Below, in pieces: positions 1 through 12,694 of a DNA stretch of 25,173 nt (position 1 is the first letter of the stretch; every line of letters begins with the position of its first letter). Source of the DNA: an uncultured Bacteroides sp. (lineage in GTDB: Bacteria; Bacteroidota; Bacteroidia; Bacteroidales; Bacteroidaceae). A program made the position numbers and the translations under genes. Location: NCBI GenBank assembly GCA_900557355.1, contig USSR01000017.1, positions 1 to 25,173 of the forward strand, given 5' to 3'. The notes below the pieces were generated by a model, which had not been told where the DNA came from, did no database searches, and saw only the letters and a list, made by a program, of their open reading frames with translations.

Positions 1-244
1 AGCCGTGATCGGTCCAGTTCACCATATCTTTGGTAGAATATACACGCCATTCCTGCATCCAGAAAAAATCCGCTTTGTCTTCATCGTGTCCCGTATACAC
101 ATACAAGGTGCCGTCGTGCACCATAGGAGCCGGGTCTGTAGTAAAGCAAGTTTGCACAATCGGGTTTTGCGCTGACAGTCCTCCTTCGGTCATAACCGAA
201 ACGAGCAACAATGTAGCTGCGATAAATGTAGATTTCATTTTCAT
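1..244 (-). CDS. GH43 family glycoside hydrolase, N-terminal fragment (runs off the left edge)
   Basis: Only the first 81 codons are present; the gene continues beyond base 1. The predicted protein starts with a Sec signal peptide (cleavage likely after LSA, residue 25) and no lipobox, so a periplasmic enzyme is expected. The mature part opens with the start of a five-bladed propeller: [10 protein letters not shown], where Asp37 fits the GH43 catalytic base, then a YVYTGHD segment and the STKDMVNW blade motif typical of bacterial GH43. Members of the family cleave alpha-L-arabinofuranose or beta-xylose from arabinoxylan; the specificity cannot be read from this fragment. It starts 7 bases after the stop of the CE6-CE1 esterase, so it is almost certainly co-transcribed with it. 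An in-frame ATG two codons downstream (238) is an alternative start. The GH43 assignment is firm, the substrate is inference. Confidence 0.85.
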   Translation of the reverse strand, partial: MKMKSTFIAATLLLVSVMTEGGLSAQNPIVQTCFTTDPAPMVHDGTLYVYTGHDEDKADFFWMQEWRVYSTKDMVNWTDHG

Positions 245-251
245 GCTATTT

Positions 252-4738
<4,487 letters not shown>

Positions 4739-4759
4739 TATTTTCTAGTTACATACTGT

Positions 4760-4806
4760 CCTAAAAACAATTATCCGCAAGATACTACTTGTAAAATGCG
4801 GATAAT
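4760..4806 (-). terminator. Hairpin plus T-rich tract between GH98 and GH115 (attenuator or terminator-like)
   Basis: Bases 4770-4779 (attatccgca) are the exact reverse complement of 4797-4806 (tgcggataat): a perfect 10-bp stem with a 17-base loop. Read on the coding (minus) strand, the stem is followed directly by TTGTTTTTAG (4769-4760). This is the layout of an intrinsic terminator, although the loop is long and the stem holds only four G-C pairs. It lies 17 bases after the GH98 stop codon and 31 bases before the GH115 start. No room remains for a normal promoter in between, so partial termination or protection of the upstream mRNA end is more likely than a full operon end. The structure is seen directly; the function is inferred. 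Confidence 0.5.
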
Positions 4807-4823
4807 CGAATTTAAGAGAATTC

Positions 4824-7640
4824 TTATTTTCTTTCGATAACAATGTTGTCGAGATACAAGTCACCGGCACCTGATGAATTGGCTTTCAATTCAAACGTAT
4901 TTGCCCCTTTTCGTAAGGAAACCGACATTAAGGCTGTATTCCATACAGTATTGTCATTATCAGTTTGTGCAAACTCCGGGGTACCTACTTTGGTATTGTT
5001 TATATACATATCTACGGTATTGACTGTAGCCGACGGAGCACGATAGCGAATACGGATTGTATATACACCATCTTCCAGTGCAGTAACAGCATCACGTACG
5101 GCAGCTGCAGAACTAGCACCAAAATTTATATATCCCTGTGCTGTGTAGTTACGTATCGGCTCCGAATCTCCTTTTGTCACTCTCTTAGTCACATTCTTAA
5201 AATCAAAGCATTCAGCCTCATACTGATAAGCGCCCTGATAAATTTGTGGAGAAGCGGGAACCTGGATAGATGCTGCAGTAGATACAGTTAAACGATCGGT
5301 GGCTTTTCCTGAACAATTGACCGTCAAATCCAATGGTCCGTTATGAGTGACAGTCAGCGTATATACATCTTCTTTCCAATTCTCAGAAACTTGTGCAGTA
5401 CCATTGGCTCTGGAAGATACAGAATGAGTTGGTTTGGATGTACATCCATATATCTTGATGACCTCCGTTTTGCTCGAACCACTAGGGTCATAGTTATTCA
5501 TGTAGAAGGTGAGCTTATTGGCATATTCTTTTATAACACTTACAGTATATTTGGAGTAAGCCAATTCCATCTTGTCACATGTATTGTATTTAAACGGAAT
5601 TGCAGCATTCCGTATTCCGGCAAGTCCGTTATAAACCACCCAACCATTTTCTATACGTCCAGCATAAAGTTCTCCTGTATACTCTTGTGGAAACCAACGG
5701 TTAAACTTTCCAACTTTAGTATTTACATCGCTCCAAGATCCTTCGAAAGTTGATTGGTTGATCTTATACTGGAATGAATTAGCTACATCGTCACACAATT
5801 CGAACGCAACAGGAATCGTAGGATAACGGCCCGTTTTCTTAAAGTAACAATGATTATCCCAAAGATTACCATCATCATCGCGAAGGTAAAGCCCTTCATG
5901 CAAATTCTTCGGGCTGCTGTATTTAGCATTATCATCACCGGAATAGACATCTTGAAGAATCACCACTTTCGTGCGGTCAATAACTTCTTTCCGGGAAGGA
6001 ATACGAATTGTTTTATCAATAATCTTACGGAACATATCTATATTGATATTGACAAATTGCGGAAAACATTCCCAATTACGGCTCTGATAACCATCACCTA
6101 CACTGACTGCATTCGTCTCCTTAAAACATTGCTGCCATATAAGTTCAGGTCCGTCAATAACAGTCTGACCTGTCAGCATCACATGCTCTATAATAGGCAG
6201 CGCACCGGCAGCCGGCGGGAAATCCTTATCGCCATTCTGTCCTTTCTCCTCTGTCCAGCCGCATTGGTCGAAACGGATGCCGTACTGACCTGCAAAACCG
6301 GAGAGCCACGTGCCTAAGCAAATTCCTTCGACATTGAAGAAGCCACTTTGCGTGGTGTATTTCTCACACATAATGAAATTTTCAGAGTACAATTTGGCAG
6401 TTTGGGCAAAATCAGAATTACGCTTCACAAGAGCAATAGGATTGATATTAGCCGACCAAGTATTACCACAGAAACTAACTACCAAATATCCTCCATATTT
6501 ATGAGTAAGTTTCAAAAGTTGATTCCAGTGAGCCACTCGTTGTAACCACGATACAGAGAACTGGTCATCATACCCCCAAAACTGCTCACAATAATTGAAA
6601 CCAAGAAAGTTGGGATATTCTCTGAAAAACTCATCATATACCCGAACCTTATCGTCACTTTCAAATTGACTATATAAGCTGACATCCTTAAAATGACTAA
6701 AACCGCCGCTTGACGGCTGCACCATCGCCCACACATTATTTTCAGCACACGTCCTCAACCACGACTTTGCTATCTCATAACCATACTCGCTTACATTATA
6801 GATCCCAGTAGCCTCATCATGGCTTACAGACAACGAGATATTAAAAATGGTAAACGGACGAATATCAGCAGGGATAAGATCTATGATTTTCTGAGGATCG
6901 GCATAATTCCATGAATCAATATGAACAAACCATGCCGGTTGTTCAGGAGAAATAGGACGGCGTAACGCCCCCGTTACCGGAGGAATTTCGGGATTGTCTC
7001 CTTTAAAAAGATTCAGTTCGATGACAGGTGTCCGGTCGGTAAAAGTGAAACTGACAGATTCGTCACCAATAGTACTCACTTGTTTAAACTGACTGGTAAG
7101 TTTGCCGCTCACCGCCTTGTCAAGGGTACGAGACTTAGTTCCATATTTTACAGTCCAATAGCCGTCAGTGTTAATATCCACTATAGGTGCAACTGTATTG
7201 TTTTCATCTAACACCTTGACTTTTTCATCATTCTCAAACGTTAGCCAGACATCATCAAGAGTCCAATAATATTCATCATGTTCTACTTTGGCACCTACTT
7301 TTGGAGAATAAACTACATCCTCTCCTCCGCCTTCCAATGCTGCTATCTGAGCATACATACTGAAGCTTGTACCATCCGACAACTCAATCGTATAACTCGC
7401 GCCATTATTCACCGGATTGTATGTCTTTACAGCCAGGTCCTGTTGTTTGGCCTCAATAAGCTTACGTAATGCCTTGACATTAGTATTAATATTCTCGACA
7501 GCCGTACCGGGTTTCGGTACGGAAGAAGCGTCAGGATCAATGACATCGTCATCTTTACAGGAACCAAGAATACATGCACAGCATACTATTCCGAGAAAAA
7601 GTAGGTATGATAGCTTACTTTTCGTATTTAACAAATTCAT
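4824..7640 (-). CDS. GH98 endo-xylanase, surface lipoprotein with C-terminal carbohydrate-binding domain
   Basis: A lipoprotein with lipobox Cys28 followed by KDDD, the acidic signature linked to surface display in Bacteroides. Next is a DUF4988-like N-terminal region (about 48-180) with a short coiled coil and an NTDGYWTVKYG-type motif. The GH98 catalytic domain begins at PAWFVHIDSWNY (235-246); Glu352 in YCEQFWG is a plausible catalytic acid. The last 140 residues (799-938) form a beta-sandwich of CBM6/35 type that starts with YEAECFDF. GH98 includes blood-group endo-galactosidases, but in xylan PULs it holds endo-xylanases that cut densely substituted arabinoxylan; the neighbours decide for the latter. 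The frame can open at 7667, overlapping the GH30 stop as TAATG. I prefer 7640 because GGA lies about 6 bases upstream and it leaves a normal signal peptide; 7643 is also an ATG. Confidence 0.88.
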   Translation of the reverse strand: MNLLNTKSKLSYLLFLGIVCCACILGSCKDDDVIDPDASSVPKPGTAVENINTNVKALRKLIEAKQQDLAVKTYNPVNNGASYTIELSDGTSFSMYAQIAALEGGGEDVVYSPKVGAKVEHDEYYWTLDDVWLTFENDEKVKVLDENNTVAPIVDINTDGYWTVKYGTKSRTLDKAVSGKLTSQFKQVSTIGDESVSFTFTDRTPVIELNLFKGDNPEIPPVTGALRRPISPEQPAWFVHIDSWNYADPQKIIDLIPADIRPFTIFNISLSVSHDEATGIYNVSEYGYEIAKSWLRTCAENNVWAMVQPSSGGFSHFKDVSLYSQFESDDKVRVYDEFFREYPNFLGFNYCEQFWGYDDQFSVSWLQRVAHWNQLLKLTHKYGGYLVVSFCGNTWSANINPIALVKRNSDFAQTAKLYSENFIMCEKYTTQSGFFNVEGICLGTWLSGFAGQYGIRFDQCGWTEEKGQNGDKDFPPAAGALPIIEHVMLTGQTVIDGPELIWQQCFKETNAVSVGDGYQSRNWECFPQFVNINIDMFRKIIDKTIRIPSRKEVIDRTKVVILQDVYSGDDNAKYSSPKNLHEGLYLRDDDGNLWDNHCYFKKTGRYPTIPVAFELCDDVANSFQYKINQSTFEGSWSDVNTKVGKFNRWFPQEYTGELYAGRIENGWVVYNGLAGIRNAAIPFKYNTCDKMELAYSKYTVSVIKEYANKLTFYMNNYDPSGSSKTEVIKIYGCTSKPTHSVSSRANGTAQVSENWKEDVYTLTVTHNGPLDLTVNCSGKATDRLTVSTAASIQVPASPQIYQGAYQYEAECFDFKNVTKRVTKGDSEPIRNYTAQGYINFGASSAAAVRDAVTALEDGVYTIRIRYRAPSATVNTVDMYINNTKVGTPEFAQTDNDNTVWNTALMSVSLRKGANTFELKANSSGAGDLYLDNIVIERK

Positions 7641-7666
7641 CATATTCCAACTAGTTATTATTATCA

Positions 7667-9310
7667 TTAAAATGTCAATCTGACTGAAGTTATACTGTTA
7701 GCAGATAACAACACCGTTATACCTTCAGCAGATTCCATCAAACCAGTATCGATCACTTCCATATTTTTTGTTTCGTTCGTTTCAACGGCACTTGCTTTTT
7801 TAATTCCTGCTAATGGTATTTCCAGCCATTGAGAAGCACCATTCAGATTCAATAATACGATGGTCACTTCACCGGTCTTTTCATCCCAATAAGCAGTAGC
7901 ACAGACTTCTTCATTATTTGTAACTACCTTAATACGAGTTGTTTCTGTTGCATATTGAGCATAATGAGCCATAATATAACCATTCTTTGTGATTTCTCCT
8001 TCACTCGTCGGACTCCGTTTGTCCGTATCGCCCATCAAACCATAAAAGCGCTTCAAATACCAATATATATAAGCACTGCAATACCCCTCCATACACATGT
8101 GAATCTCTTTACCAAGATGATTGAGACTGTATTGCCATTTCAGGAATTCCCATTTCGAAGAATCATCAGAATTCTCACCGTCATTAAAAAGATGTTCTGT
8201 CATCCACCATGTCTTTCCTTGAATACGTGAATACACACCACAGATGTAATCGTGGCGGTTCTTAACATATCCGCTACTCAAATCTGTAAACCCTTGATAG
8301 AGATGTCCGGCTAGAATATCCGTTTGAGCAAATGCTTCGGCGTTGTTGATAATAGGATCAGTATATTCAGGCTGCATACCACAAGCTTCCGGTGACATCA
8401 GCTTCACTCCTGTTTCCCGTATCCTTGCTCCGTATTGTTTTACAAAATCCACTACTTCAGAAGGAGTCCAGTACGTAAATTCCATATCCGGTTCGTTCTG
8501 GACGGAAATCGCATAGAGGTTCACCCCTTTTTCCTTCATAAATGTAACATAACGGATAAGATGGTTTGCATACGCTTCATAGTTTTCTTTTTTAAGGTGT
8601 TTCATTTCCTTTCCATTCACCGTGATTTTATCTGCAAGCGCATCTGTACAATCCCATGGACATGCAAAGATAATTGCTCCGTTAGCTTGTGCTGCCTTTG
8701 CTGCTTCTACATCTGCACTCCAATCTGATTCGTTGGGATAAATCATCAAGCGAAGGATAGAATATCCCAATCCGCCGGCACCATACATTTTATCTAATTG
8801 TGATGCAGAAATAAGATTGTCACCACACCAGATCTTCGGATTGTACATACCGCCAAATCCTACAACCGGCTGATATTTCACCGAAGGATCAACAGTTAGT
8901 GTAACCGACTTGAATGGCGGTTCTTGTTCTACCAGCAAATCAACAGTTGTTTCATTAGTTTTATCGAATAAGTGAATGGTTTGTGTACGCTTTTTCATCG
9001 TACTGTTCGCACCACAAGATACACGAACCTTCGTGTACTGTTTTTCCCCAGTATTACTGCCACCTGATGTAGGAGTGACGCTTTTTACAATATCCCCTTC
9101 ACCAAGAGTTATCTCCCAAGAAGTCTTCGCCCATTCCACCACAACATCCGTCTGACTTTCCCCAGTACTCACAGTAATGGATTTTTTAAGAAAGAGCGCA
9201 TACGCGCCCTTTCCTTCATCCATTTCTTTTTTTTCATCTTCCCCTCCCGAACAAGCCCCCAAGAGGATATTCGCAAGAAAGAGACAAAATAATAATGTAA
9301 TATTCTTCAT
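7667..9310 (-). CDS. GH30 (subfamily 8-like) glucuronoxylanase, surface lipoprotein with BACON-like domain
   Basis: A 547-residue lipoprotein: lipobox Cys20, then an acidic tether (GGEDEKKEMDE) suggesting surface export. A BACON-type beta-sandwich covers about 36-130, and the GH30 barrel plus side beta-domain about 135-547. The acid/base is Glu273 in SVQNEPD and the nucleophile Glu372 in WWMTEH. In the loop after the eighth strand, Trp417, Arg421 and Tyr423 (WYLKRFY) match by spacing the triad that binds the glucuronic acid side chain in GH30_8 enzymes (Trp289, Arg293, Tyr295 in the Erwinia/Dickeya enzyme, from memory). It should therefore cut xylan next to a glucuronic acid branch. This complements GH98, which faces arabinose-rich stretches, and GH115, which later removes the branch. 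It starts 33 bases after the GH10-like gene and ends one base into the longest possible GH98 frame. Subfamily 8 is inferred from these residues only. Confidence 0.9.
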   Translation of the reverse strand: MKNITLLFCLFLANILLGACSGGEDEKKEMDEGKGAYALFLKKSITVSTGESQTDVVVEWAKTSWEITLGEGDIVKSVTPTSGGSNTGEKQYTKVRVSCGANSTMKKRTQTIHLFDKTNETTVDLLVEQEPPFKSVTLTVDPSVKYQPVVGFGGMYNPKIWCGDNLISASQLDKMYGAGGLGYSILRLMIYPNESDWSADVEAAKAAQANGAIIFACPWDCTDALADKITVNGKEMKHLKKENYEAYANHLIRYVTFMKEKGVNLYAISVQNEPDMEFTYWTPSEVVDFVKQYGARIRETGVKLMSPEACGMQPEYTDPIINNAEAFAQTDILAGHLYQGFTDLSSGYVKNRHDYICGVYSRIQGKTWWMTEHLFNDGENSDDSSKWEFLKWQYSLNHLGKEIHMCMEGYCSAYIYWYLKRFYGLMGDTDKRSPTSEGEITKNGYIMAHYAQYATETTRIKVVTNNEEVCATAYWDEKTGEVTIVLLNLNGASQWLEIPLAGIKKASAVETNETKNMEVIDTGLMESAEGITVLLSANSITSVRLTF

Positions 9311-9343
9311 ATATAAATAGTCCTTTTAATCCAGAGGAGAGGA

Positions 9344-11596
9344 TTATTTCAATCCGTCCACTATACCTTCATACATTTCATTACGGTTATAGTCCGATGT
9401 CCAAGGACACAGTTTATAACCAGTATTGGTCTCTGTAATACCCGATATAGAGATTCCGTATTGCTTGTCTGCAGGAATAAGTCTTCGATACTCCTGCATG
9501 ATAAAAGCCATATAAGAAGCAGCGGCAGCTCTATCTTCTTCTGTTAATTTATTAATCGCAATAAAGTTGCCATCCAGTTCTTCAACCATCATGCTAAGAT
9601 CGGATACCCGTATCAGTTTACCAGTCTTACCTAATTTATCAAACAGATTGGTGATCATCGTTTTATTGCCTTCCTGGAAAACAACATCTTTGGAATAAAT
9701 TGCATTGAGAAGAATATTGTACCCGTCAATTTTGGTAACGTTGTCTGCTTCCCAAGCATCAACTAAAGATATGAGTTCATCAGCCATATTCCCCATTTCA
9801 TCATATTGACCAAATGTGTTGCTGACAAAAAGCTCAAGATCTACATTGGCATTCTTCACTGTATCACGGGCAATCTTCACGGCGGTACGTGCATAGTCTA
9901 CTTCACCCAAATATTCACCCCAGTTAAATGTATTATCATTAACAGTCTTATCCAAAGGATTACCAATTATATTCCAAGCTTTTACACTCTTCGTTTCATT
10001 CACACCTGCATACACCATACCACCAATCCATTTTTCCATTTCTTTAGTGAAGATTTCCTTTTTCTCTTCTGGAGTCTTTTCGATATGTTGCGGCTTGGCT
10101 TCCCATACAAAAATCAGATTATCGATGTATGCTGTCCAGTTGCCAGAACTGGAACCGATCGCAAATGTTATTTCATTGAGGTCTTTCATTGCATTGGGTA
10201 TCTCAATTGTAGTAGCTGGAACCGCTTCACCCAAAGCAGTGTAAGTACCTTCCTTCACAAAGGTCACAAATACACCATCACGTTTCCAAGTATCATTCTC
10301 TGCGTAACCGTAAGCAGCTGCATTTTGATGAAGATTTAATAACTGACCATTAATTTTCACGTACATTCCATAACCATACATCCCTTTTAAAAGGCGCATA
10401 TCCATTGACATACCGGTATAATCTCCAAGGGTCTTGCCTTCAGCTAACTTAACTGTAAATTCCGGGAAGTAATGCGAAGCCTGATCTATGTAAAGTACAT
10501 GACCAGTCTCTCTTTCTGGATCTTCTACTACAGTAGCTGTACCGCTATTGGGAGCACCAGCTCCAGCAACCATAGGATACACTGTATTCAGATTATCCCC
10601 TTCAAAATTGATAACCGTAGTACCTTTTCCGGATACTTCATAGTCCATAGAAATATTATCTATATAAAATTGTGCACTAGTGGATGCAGAACCTATCGCT
10701 AAATCAAATTCTGTCAGACTTCCAAAACTTTCGGGTACTACCAATCCGGGAGCAGTAGCATCTTTCAGATTAATTGTTCCTTCACGTTTCCATTTATCAC
10801 CTCCGTCACAGAAATCATTTCCATTTTTTCCTACATTAAACTCCGTTCCATTGATCAAGACTCGTAAACCTTGTCCCCAAATCCCATCAGTTCCTACAAA
10901 ACGCAAATCTATATTCAATCTAACGTAATCTCCGAGTTTTCTTCCTGCAGGCAAAACTACGTGAAATTTAGGATAGGAATAAGCAGCTTTCACATCATTT
11001 GTTCCCACATGTAAAACATGACCGCTTTCACCGGCAGGGTCTTCCTCAACTATAGCCGAGCTATTACCTGTCATCGGATAAGTCGTACCAATAGCATCAT
11101 TTTCGAAATTAAATAATTTCGTTGTTCCTTTCTGAACTTCTACCGGAATATCTATCGGCTCGATAAGCTTATTATAATATGCGGCACGCTGTCCTTGGTT
11201 TGAACAAAGTACCCCTCCATAAAGAGTCACGCCAGCCTCCGCTGCTACATCGGCAGCCGTTTGCATGCCACCAAAATTGTAAGTACCGTCCTCCTTTAGT
11301 GTATTTAACGGATCGTAAGAACCGTTCATATCCACTGCATCAAAATTGGTAAACACTGTACTGAATGCAATTTCTTTCTTTACAAATTCGCTTCCCGGTA
11401 CATTTACAGCTAACTGAAAAGGTGTGCCACTACGGTCAATATACGACTTCAGCAGGTCAAATTGAGCTAAATATTCGTTGATAGCTGCATTCTGTGGTTT
11501 CTCTACTTGAAGCTGGCAATTATATTCGTCTGTACACGACATTATCGACGCAGCGATCAGTGTAAAAGCAATTATCTTGTTATTGATGTATTTCAT
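9344..11596 (-). CDS. GH10-like lipoprotein with two inserted CBMs and no catalytic glutamates; probable surface glycan-binding protein
   Basis: A 750-residue lipoprotein (lipobox Cys21). The first half of a GH10-type barrel (about 38-148) is interrupted by two consecutive CBM4-like beta-sandwiches (about 155-322 and 326-500). The barrel then resumes (about 505-750). This is the layout of the Bacteroidetes Xyn10A xylanases. Here the active site is gone. The WDVVNE block reads WNIIGNPL (541-548), with Asn546 in place of the acid/base Glu. The TELD block reads VSDLS (664-668), with Asp666 in place of the nucleophile Glu. The GHTLVWHSQ block reads GGVLCSNQG (128-136), so the conserved His and Trp of the -1 site are lost too. 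It follows the DUF1735 gene by 32 bases and precedes GH30, the usual place of a surface glycan-binding protein. Automatic pipelines may call it endo-1,4-beta-xylanase; I expect binding only. The fold is firm, loss of activity likely. Confidence 0.85.
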   Translation of the reverse strand: MKYINNKIIAFTLIAASIMSCTDEYNCQLQVEKPQNAAINEYLAQFDLLKSYIDRSGTPFQLAVNVPGSEFVKKEIAFSTVFTNFDAVDMNGSYDPLNTLKEDGTYNFGGMQTAADVAAEAGVTLYGGVLCSNQGQRAAYYNKLIEPIDIPVEVQKGTTKLFNFENDAIGTTYPMTGNSSAIVEEDPAGESGHVLHVGTNDVKAAYSYPKFHVVLPAGRKLGDYVRLNIDLRFVGTDGIWGQGLRVLINGTEFNVGKNGNDFCDGGDKWKREGTINLKDATAPGLVVPESFGSLTEFDLAIGSASTSAQFYIDNISMDYEVSGKGTTVINFEGDNLNTVYPMVAGAGAPNSGTATVVEDPERETGHVLYIDQASHYFPEFTVKLAEGKTLGDYTGMSMDMRLLKGMYGYGMYVKINGQLLNLHQNAAAYGYAENDTWKRDGVFVTFVKEGTYTALGEAVPATTIEIPNAMKDLNEITFAIGSSSGNWTAYIDNLIFVWEAKPQHIEKTPEEKKEIFTKEMEKWIGGMVYAGVNETKSVKAWNIIGNPLDKTVNDNTFNWGEYLGEVDYARTAVKIARDTVKNANVDLELFVSNTFGQYDEMGNMADELISLVDAWEADNVTKIDGYNILLNAIYSKDVVFQEGNKTMITNLFDKLGKTGKLIRVSDLSMMVEELDGNFIAINKLTEEDRAAAASYMAFIMQEYRRLIPADKQYGISISGITETNTGYKLCPWTSDYNRNEMYEGIVDGLK
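10097..11134 (-). repeat. Coding tandem duplication: two CBM4-like modules inside the GH10-like protein
   Basis: The two modules share their order of motifs. Both open with NFEND/NFEGD and a YPM motif, continue with an acidic EDP segment and SGHVL or TGHVL, then LGDY and a VLING or VKING strand. Both end with QFYIDNIS or AYIDNLIF. They are clearly related but diverged at the protein level, which points to an old duplication rather than a recent DNA repeat. The pair sits between the two halves of the GH10-like barrel. Tandem CBMs in this position bind xylan in related Xyn10A proteins. Confidence 0.65.
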
Positions 11597-11628
11597 ATAC
11601 TCTTGATTTTAACGTTCATATCAAAACA

Positions 11629-12663
11629 TCATTTTCTCACTACTTCGAGTGACTTACCACCATACACATTACGTGTACGTAACACCAAAGTGTCTTTTGT
11701 TGCAAGCTGAATGTTATTGTCTGTCAAATTGACTGTATAGTCAAGATAAATGGCATTCCTGTCTTTTCCGCCAAGACTATTTTTCTCACCTTTGCTGACA
11801 AACTTGCCACTACCGCTTACCACTACATTCTGCGAACCAGAGTGTACAGTGCACGAACCATCTTCTGCAAATGACAAACGAACAGTATAGCTAATATCCT
11901 TACCACTTTCATCCTTGGTTTTCAATGTCAAAAGATTGTCTTTCATACTTTTAGTAGAAATATTCACAACTTCATCATTTTCCACAAACTGTTCATGGCG
12001 AATAATATCTTTTGATGTACCTGCTACAGTAGCATGATCAATACCACGACGCAAGTACTCTCCGTGCCAAGGATTCACATACTTCACTGCATACAAGACA
12101 AAATTCTGCGGCAATATGCTCCAATCACCGGCATTAGTTAACACCGGATTTTCAACAACCGGCTTCCCTTGCAAAATAGAGTCCGCCCCCTGAACATTAG
12201 TCATCAACAAAGGAATGACATAATTCTCACTGATCGATTTTTCATCAGCAAAAAAATCATCCGTCAACTGCACTTCTACTCCCGCCATTATTTGCCCTTT
12301 AGGAATCGCAATTCGATCGGAAGCCAACGTGTAATAAGAAGCCGGCATAGGGACAAGAGGCTGATCTGTATCTTTAAAATAAAGATTGTCACACAAGGAC
12401 TCATCCACTTTAAAGTTTATCACCACATTGTTTCTATTAGTATATCCTCCACCCCAAGCAGCTTTTATTACCATCTTATGCTGATTGTCAAGAGTGTTAT
12501 CCACAAATTCACTCTCACCAAGCTCTATGGTACGAAGTCCGTATTGGTTGGCAAAATATACTGTCTGGTAATCGAAATCAGGAAATTCATTGTCACTACT
12601 TTCGCATGACGTCCAAGTAAGGATCAATAAAACCAGTCCGATATATGCTAAGTTCTTTTTCAT
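11629..12663 (-). CDS. DUF1735-type (BT_3987-like) lipoprotein, putative surface glycan-binding protein
   Basis: A 344-residue lipoprotein with lipobox Cys20 (WTSC) and an acidic stretch after it (ESSDNEFPDFD), which favours surface exposure. The N-terminal domain (about 30-165) has the DUF1735 pattern: a FANQYGLRTIELGES opening, a VVINFKVDESL strand, a YTLASDRIAIPKG segment, and a closing strand ENYVIPLLM. The C-terminal domain (about 180-344) is a lipocalin-like beta barrel of the DUF4361/DUF5627 kind, with WHGEYLRRG at its start. It has no recognisable catalytic motif. Such proteins lie directly after SusD in many Bacteroides PULs and act as extra binding proteins. Here it sits 31 bases after SusD2 and 32 bases before the GH10-like protein. 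Its exact ligand is not visible from sequence, but xylan is implied by the locus. Confidence 0.8.
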   Translation of the reverse strand: MKKNLAYIGLVLLILTWTSCESSDNEFPDFDYQTVYFANQYGLRTIELGESEFVDNTLDNQHKMVIKAAWGGGYTNRNNVVINFKVDESLCDNLYFKDTDQPLVPMPASYYTLASDRIAIPKGQIMAGVEVQLTDDFFADEKSISENYVIPLLMTNVQGADSILQGKPVVENPVLTNAGDWSILPQNFVLYAVKYVNPWHGEYLRRGIDHATVAGTSKDIIRHEQFVENDEVVNISTKSMKDNLLTLKTKDESGKDISYTVRLSFAEDGSCTVHSGSQNVVVSGSGKFVSKGEKNSLGGKDRNAIYLDYTVNLTDNNIQLATKDTLVLRTRNVYGGKSLEVVRK

Positions 12664-12694
12664 AACGTACTTTTAATTAAATATAATTCTATAA

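Noticed and set aside
9344..11596. Annotation of the GH10-like protein as an active endo-1,4-beta-xylanase
   Set aside because: Both catalytic Glu positions and the conserved His/Trp block are substituted; the codons at 9959-9961 and 9599-9601 were read directly.
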